Made by a program: the position numbers and the translations under genes
Shown: in pieces, positions 13,406 to 15,868 of the stretch
Numbering within the stretch: the stretch's first letter is position 1
How the letters are laid out: each line of letters starts with the position of its first letter
DNA from: Anaerolineae bacterium
GTDB taxonomy: Bacteria; Chloroflexota; Anaerolineae; UBA4142
DNA: 15,868 bases
Assembly (NCBI GenBank): GCA_026417715.1
Contig: JAOACU010000029.1
Coordinates: forward strand, 1-15,868
Direction of reading: 5' to 3'
Notes under the pieces: generated by a model
Seen by the model: the letters and a program-made list of their open reading frames with translations, nothing else
Database searches by the model: none
What the model was told of the DNA's origin: nothing

Positions 13406-15451
13406 ATGTCATACGAGGTCATCAAATCTCTCATCGTTCTCGTCGCGTTACTGATCGCATTCGGCGTATTTGGTTGGCGCGTGTATCAGTCGCTATGGGT
13501 GAATTTGCGACGCGGACAACCGAGTCCCGAAGCGTTTGGTCGGTGGGGTGAACGCGTCAAAGGCGTCATCACCTACGTTGCCGCGCAGGGACGTTTGTTT
13601 CGCGTGCTCGTTCCTGGCACCGCGCACTTTTTCATCTTTTGGGGCTTTCTCATTCTCTCGCTGACAATCTTGCAAGCCATCGCCGAAGGATTGTTCGCGT
13701 TCATTGATCCGCATTTCAAATTGCCCATCATCGGCGAGTTTGGACCGCTGGCGTTGGCGCAAGATTTCTTTGCACTGGCGGTTATTGTTGCAGTCCTCTA
13801 CGGACTGTACTTGCGTATCATCGTCAATCCCGAACGTTACAAGGCAAGTCACAAAGCACAAGGCGTGATGGTCTTGTCGTTCATCCTGACGATTATGCTC
13901 ACGCTCCTCGTCTTCAACGGCATTCTCATCAATCTAGGTAAAGATTCCATCGCGGCGTGGCGACCGCTTTCGATGCTCTTTGGCTTGCCATTCGCGGGAC
14001 TCGACAAGAGCGCGCAGTTCATCGTTGGCGAAATGGCGTACTGGATTCATCTGGGCGTGGTGTTGTTCTTTCTCACCGAATTGCCCGAAGGCAAACATTT
14101 TCACATCGTCACATCTGTTCCCGCTGTCTTTTTGCGCGATCTCGATCCGCCGGGGCGATTGCCCAAAGCACCTGAATTCGATGGCAAAGTTGGCGTGAGC
14201 GCGATCAATCAATTTCGCTGGCGGCAGATGCTCGATTTTTACACCTGCACCGAGTGCGGGCGATGCCAAGATGTGTGTCCCGCGTATGCGAGCGCTGGGA
14301 TTCTGTCACCCAAGTTGTTGATTATGAACCTGCGTCACGCATTAGCGACGCGCGGCGCGCGACCACTCATTCCCGATACGATTTCGGAACAGGTGTTGTG
14401 GTCGTGTACGACGTGTTACGCGTGCGATCAAGAGTGTCCACTGTTCATCCAGCACATCAAGCCACTCGTGGATATGCGTCGCTATCTCGTCAGCGAAGGA
14501 CGAATGGACGCGCAGTTGCAAGAAGCGCTGGCGAAACTCGGACGCTATGGCAATTCGTTTGGACAATCGGAACGTAATCGTGCCAAATGGGCGGCAACAC
14601 TCCAACCCAAAATCAAAGACGCGCGCAAAGAGTCCGTTGAGTATTTGTGGTTCGTTGGCGATTACGCGTCGTACAGCCCAAGCGTCGTTGACATCACGCG
14701 TCAAACCGCGCAAGTATTCCAGCGTGCGGGACTCGACTTTGGCATTTTGTACGAAGCCGAACGTAATTCAGGTAACGATGTGCGACGCGTCGGCGAAGAA
14801 GGTCTTTTTGATATGTTAGTCGAAAAGAACGTCGAAGCGATGCGCAAAGCGAATTTCAAGACGATTGTGACGACGGATCCGCATACGTACAACACGTTGA
14901 AGAACGAGTATCCCAAGATTTCGGAATTCGGAGTTCGGAATTCGGAACACTCGAACCCTGAACCCCGAACTCCGAACTCTGAACTCCGAACTCTGAACTC
15001 TGAACTCCGAACTCCGAACTCGCCCATTCTTCACTACGCTGAACTCTTGGATCAACTGATTACCGCAGGCAAGTTGAAATTCAGCAAGAAATTGAACTAC
15101 ACCGTCACGTATCACGATCCGTGCTACTTGGGACGTTACAACGGTGTGTACGATGCGCCGCGCCGCGTGATTGAGGCAACGGGATGCAAACTCGTCGAAA
15201 TGCCGCGTTCGCGTGATCGCGCGTTGTGTTGCGGCGCGGGTGGCGGTCGGATTTGGATGGAAGAAGGTGCGGTCAAGGAACGCCCCAGCGAAGCGCGCAT
15301 CCGCGAAGCCGTCGCGCTCGATGGTGTCACGGTGTTCGTGACCGCGTGTCCCAAGGATATTACGATGTTCCGCGACGCGGTGAAAACGACGGGAAACGAA
15401 ACGCGAATCGTGGTGAAGGATTTGATTGAGTTGGTGAATGAAGCGTTGTAG
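13406..15451 (+). CDS. Membrane NarI-HdrC-HdrB fusion, probable ETF:menaquinone oxidoreductase (EMO-like)
   Basis: Membrane Fe-S oxidoreductase of 681 residues, predicted to move electrons from reduced ETF to menaquinone. The N-terminal NarI-like region has five TM segments (about 5-28, 72-94, 119-139, 155-177, 207-225), with His74 (GTAHFFIFWGF) and His215 (YWIHLGVVLFF) as candidate haem b ligands. Two [4Fe-4S] motifs follow: C281-C284-C287-C291P and C334-C337-C340-C344P. The first CCG domain (about 412-505) lacks its cysteines (VGDYASY, RNSGND, TTDPHTYN). The second has DPC573, CC609G and AC648PKD. Residues 506-540 are an in-frame insertion made of 7-residue repeats (NSELRTP) encoded by a heptamer array; the paralogue at 10222 has only a few residues there. 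The ATG has GGAGG seven bases upstream. EMO-type proteins are known next to etfBA in anaerobes that oxidize fatty or aromatic acids. Confidence 0.9.
   Translation: MSYEVIKSLIVLVALLIAFGVFGWRVYQSLWVNLRRGQPSPEAFGRWGERVKGVITYVAAQGRLFRVLVPGTAHFFIFWGFLILSLTILQAIAEGLFAFIDPHFKLPIIGEFGPLALAQDFFALAVIVAVLYGLYLRIIVNPERYKASHKAQGVMVLSFILTIMLTLLVFNGILINLGKDSIAAWRPLSMLFGLPFAGLDKSAQFIVGEMAYWIHLGVVLFFLTELPEGKHFHIVTSVPAVFLRDLDPPGRLPKAPEFDGKVGVSAINQFRWRQMLDFYTCTECGRCQDVCPAYASAGILSPKLLIMNLRHALATRGARPLIPDTISEQVLWSCTTCYACDQECPLFIQHIKPLVDMRRYLVSEGRMDAQLQEALAKLGRYGNSFGQSERNRAKWAATLQPKIKDARKESVEYLWFVGDYASYSPSVVDITRQTAQVFQRAGLDFGILYEAERNSGNDVRRVGEEGLFDMLVEKNVEAMRKANFKTIVTTDPHTYNTLKNEYPKISEFGVRNSEHSNPEPRTPNSELRTLNSELRTPNSPILHYAELLDQLITAGKLKFSKKLNYTVTYHDPCYLGRYNGVYDAPRRVIEATGCKLVEMPRSRDRALCCGAGGGRIWMEEGAVKERPSEARIREAVALDGVTVFVTACPKDITMFRDAVKTTGNETRIVVKDLIELVNEAL
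14921..15022. repeat. Heptamer array inserted inside the membrane Fe-S gene
   Basis: Same architecture as the intergenic arrays but within a reading frame. Arm one (about 14920-14946) repeats TCGGAAT/TCGGAGT. Arm two (about 14962-15021) has eight copies of GAACTCC/GAACTCT. The arms are complementary across a loop of about 15 bases. Because 7 nt times 3 is 21 nt, the array is read as a 7-residue repeat. It falls between the two CCG domains and does not break the frame. Confidence 0.9.
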
Positions 15452-15527
15452 GGATTAGAGATTAGAGATTAGGGATTAGAGATTGAACGAATCTCCAATC
15501 TCTAATCTCCAATCTCCAATCTCCAAC
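15452..15527. repeat. Inverted heptamer array before hdrA
   Basis: Arm one (about 15453-15484) repeats GATTAGA with one GATTAGG. Arm two (about 15490-15527) repeats CAATCTC with one TAATCTC. The loop is about five bases. The stem can reach about 32 bp with few mismatches. It begins directly after the stop of the upstream gene and ends at GGAGG of hdrA. Confidence 0.9.
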
Positions 15528-15537
15528 TGGAGGCAAT

Positions 15538-15849
15538 ATGGGCGAAAAAATCGGTGTGTATGTTTGCCACTGTGGGAGTAACATCGCCGGGATGGTGGAT
15601 GTGGTAGAAGTCGCGCGGTGGGCGGAAGACAATTTGCCTAACGTGCGCGTGGCGCGCGATTACAAATTTATGTGTTCTTCACTCGGGCAAGAAATGATCG
15701 AGAAAGACATCAAGGATTTGGGATTGACGCGCGTCGTTGTTGCCGCATGTTCACCGCATCTGCACGAGACGACGTTTCGGAATGCGTGCAAGCGCGCCGG
15801 GCTGAATCCGTACTTGTTCGAGATGGTTTCGATTCGCGAGCAAGTGTCG
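15538..15849 (+). CDS. hdrA: Heterodisulfide reductase subunit A (N-terminal 104 residues, cut by contig end)
   Basis: Start of the FAD-containing HdrA, the bifurcating flavoprotein of Hdr complexes. The N-terminal domain is unmistakable: IGVYVCHCGSNIAGMVDV (5-22), YKFMCSSLGQ (42-51), VVVAACSPHLHETTFRNAC (67-84+) and GLNPYLFEMVSIREQ (88-102), including Cys10, Cys12, Cys46 and Cys71. Full HdrA proteins have some 650 residues or more; the FAD and ferredoxin domains are missing because the contig ends. The codon after Ser104 already belongs to the sequencing adapter. GGAGG lies six bases before the ATG. As last visible gene of the operon it suggests that HdrBC-like proteins, ETF and HdrA act together, perhaps with ferredoxin or NADH-linked genes further downstream. 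Confidence 0.93.
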
Positions 15850-15868
15850 CTGTCTCTTATACACATCT
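15850..15868 (+). other. Illumina Nextera mosaic-end adapter (artefact)
   Basis: The last 19 bases, CTGTCTCTTATACACATCT, are identical to the reverse complement of the Nextera Tn5 mosaic end used in library preparation. They are not genomic. A reverse-strand reading frame starting inside them begins MCIRDS, a known sign of this contamination. Confidence 0.97.

Noticed and set aside
11427..15527. CRISPR array
   Set aside because: Units are 7-8 nt, contiguous and without unique spacers, and no cas genes are present.
15660..15866. Minus-strand frame at the contig end beginning MCIRDS
   Set aside because: Its start lies in the sequencing adapter and it runs antisense to hdrA.

Overview
The window is a 15.9 kb stretch of bacterial chromosome, most likely from a metagenome or draft assembly. 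Protein style suggests an anaerobic or facultative Chloroflexota (Anaerolineae-like) organism. That placement is an inference from the set of proteins (LysM/YkuD transpeptidase, ETF genes next to Hdr-like and NarI-fused Fe-S proteins, short tandem arrays between genes) and not from a marker gene. The last 19 bases are not genomic: they match the Illumina Nextera mosaic-end adapter and cut off the final gene.

Layout. (1) 1-3296, minus strand: a PadR-type regulator, an ABC ATPase and a two-module FtsX/MacB-type permease (cut at the window start) form a probable self-regulated export operon. (2) 3297-3459: a divergent promoter region with two good sigma70-type promoters and a palindrome inside the padR promoter. 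(3) 3466-4308, plus: a secreted LysM-LysM-YkuD L,D-transpeptidase. (4) 4395-4586: a MITE-like element and a terminator between convergent genes. (5) 4587-7178, minus: a HEAT-repeat protein, an AEC-family transporter and a DEDDy-type 3'-5' exonuclease. (6) 7314-10016, plus: a NarX/NarL-type two-component pair; the kinase has a CxxCH haem c motif in its extracytoplasmic sensor region. A MITE-like element with a target-site duplication separates kinase and regulator, and a strong terminator follows. (7) 10222 to the end, plus: an electron-transfer operon of a soluble HdrC-HdrB-like Fe-S protein, EtfB, EtfA, a membrane NarI-HdrC-HdrB fusion resembling ETF:menaquinone oxidoreductase, and the start of HdrA.

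How the genes may work together. The last operon looks like a redox hub. Reduced ETF (EtfAB) would pass electrons to Fe-S proteins of the CCG (heterodisulfide reductase) class. One is anchored in the membrane, where it can reduce menaquinone; the other is soluble and is probably paired with the flavoprotein HdrA. Both CCG proteins have lost the cysteines of their first CCG domain and one cysteine of the second in the same way, so they are a paralogous pair with altered cofactor content. The haem-motif sensor kinase just upstream may sense redox state or a small ligand, but its targets are unknown.

The most unusual feature is a family of short tandem arrays (7-nt or 8-nt units). They fill nearly every junction between co-directional genes, usually as an inverted pair of arms that can form a hairpin just ahead of the next ribosome-binding site. 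One such array sits inside the coding sequence of the membrane Fe-S protein, in frame, and adds about 35 residues of 7-residue repeats. Arrays also supply the stop codons of at least two genes.
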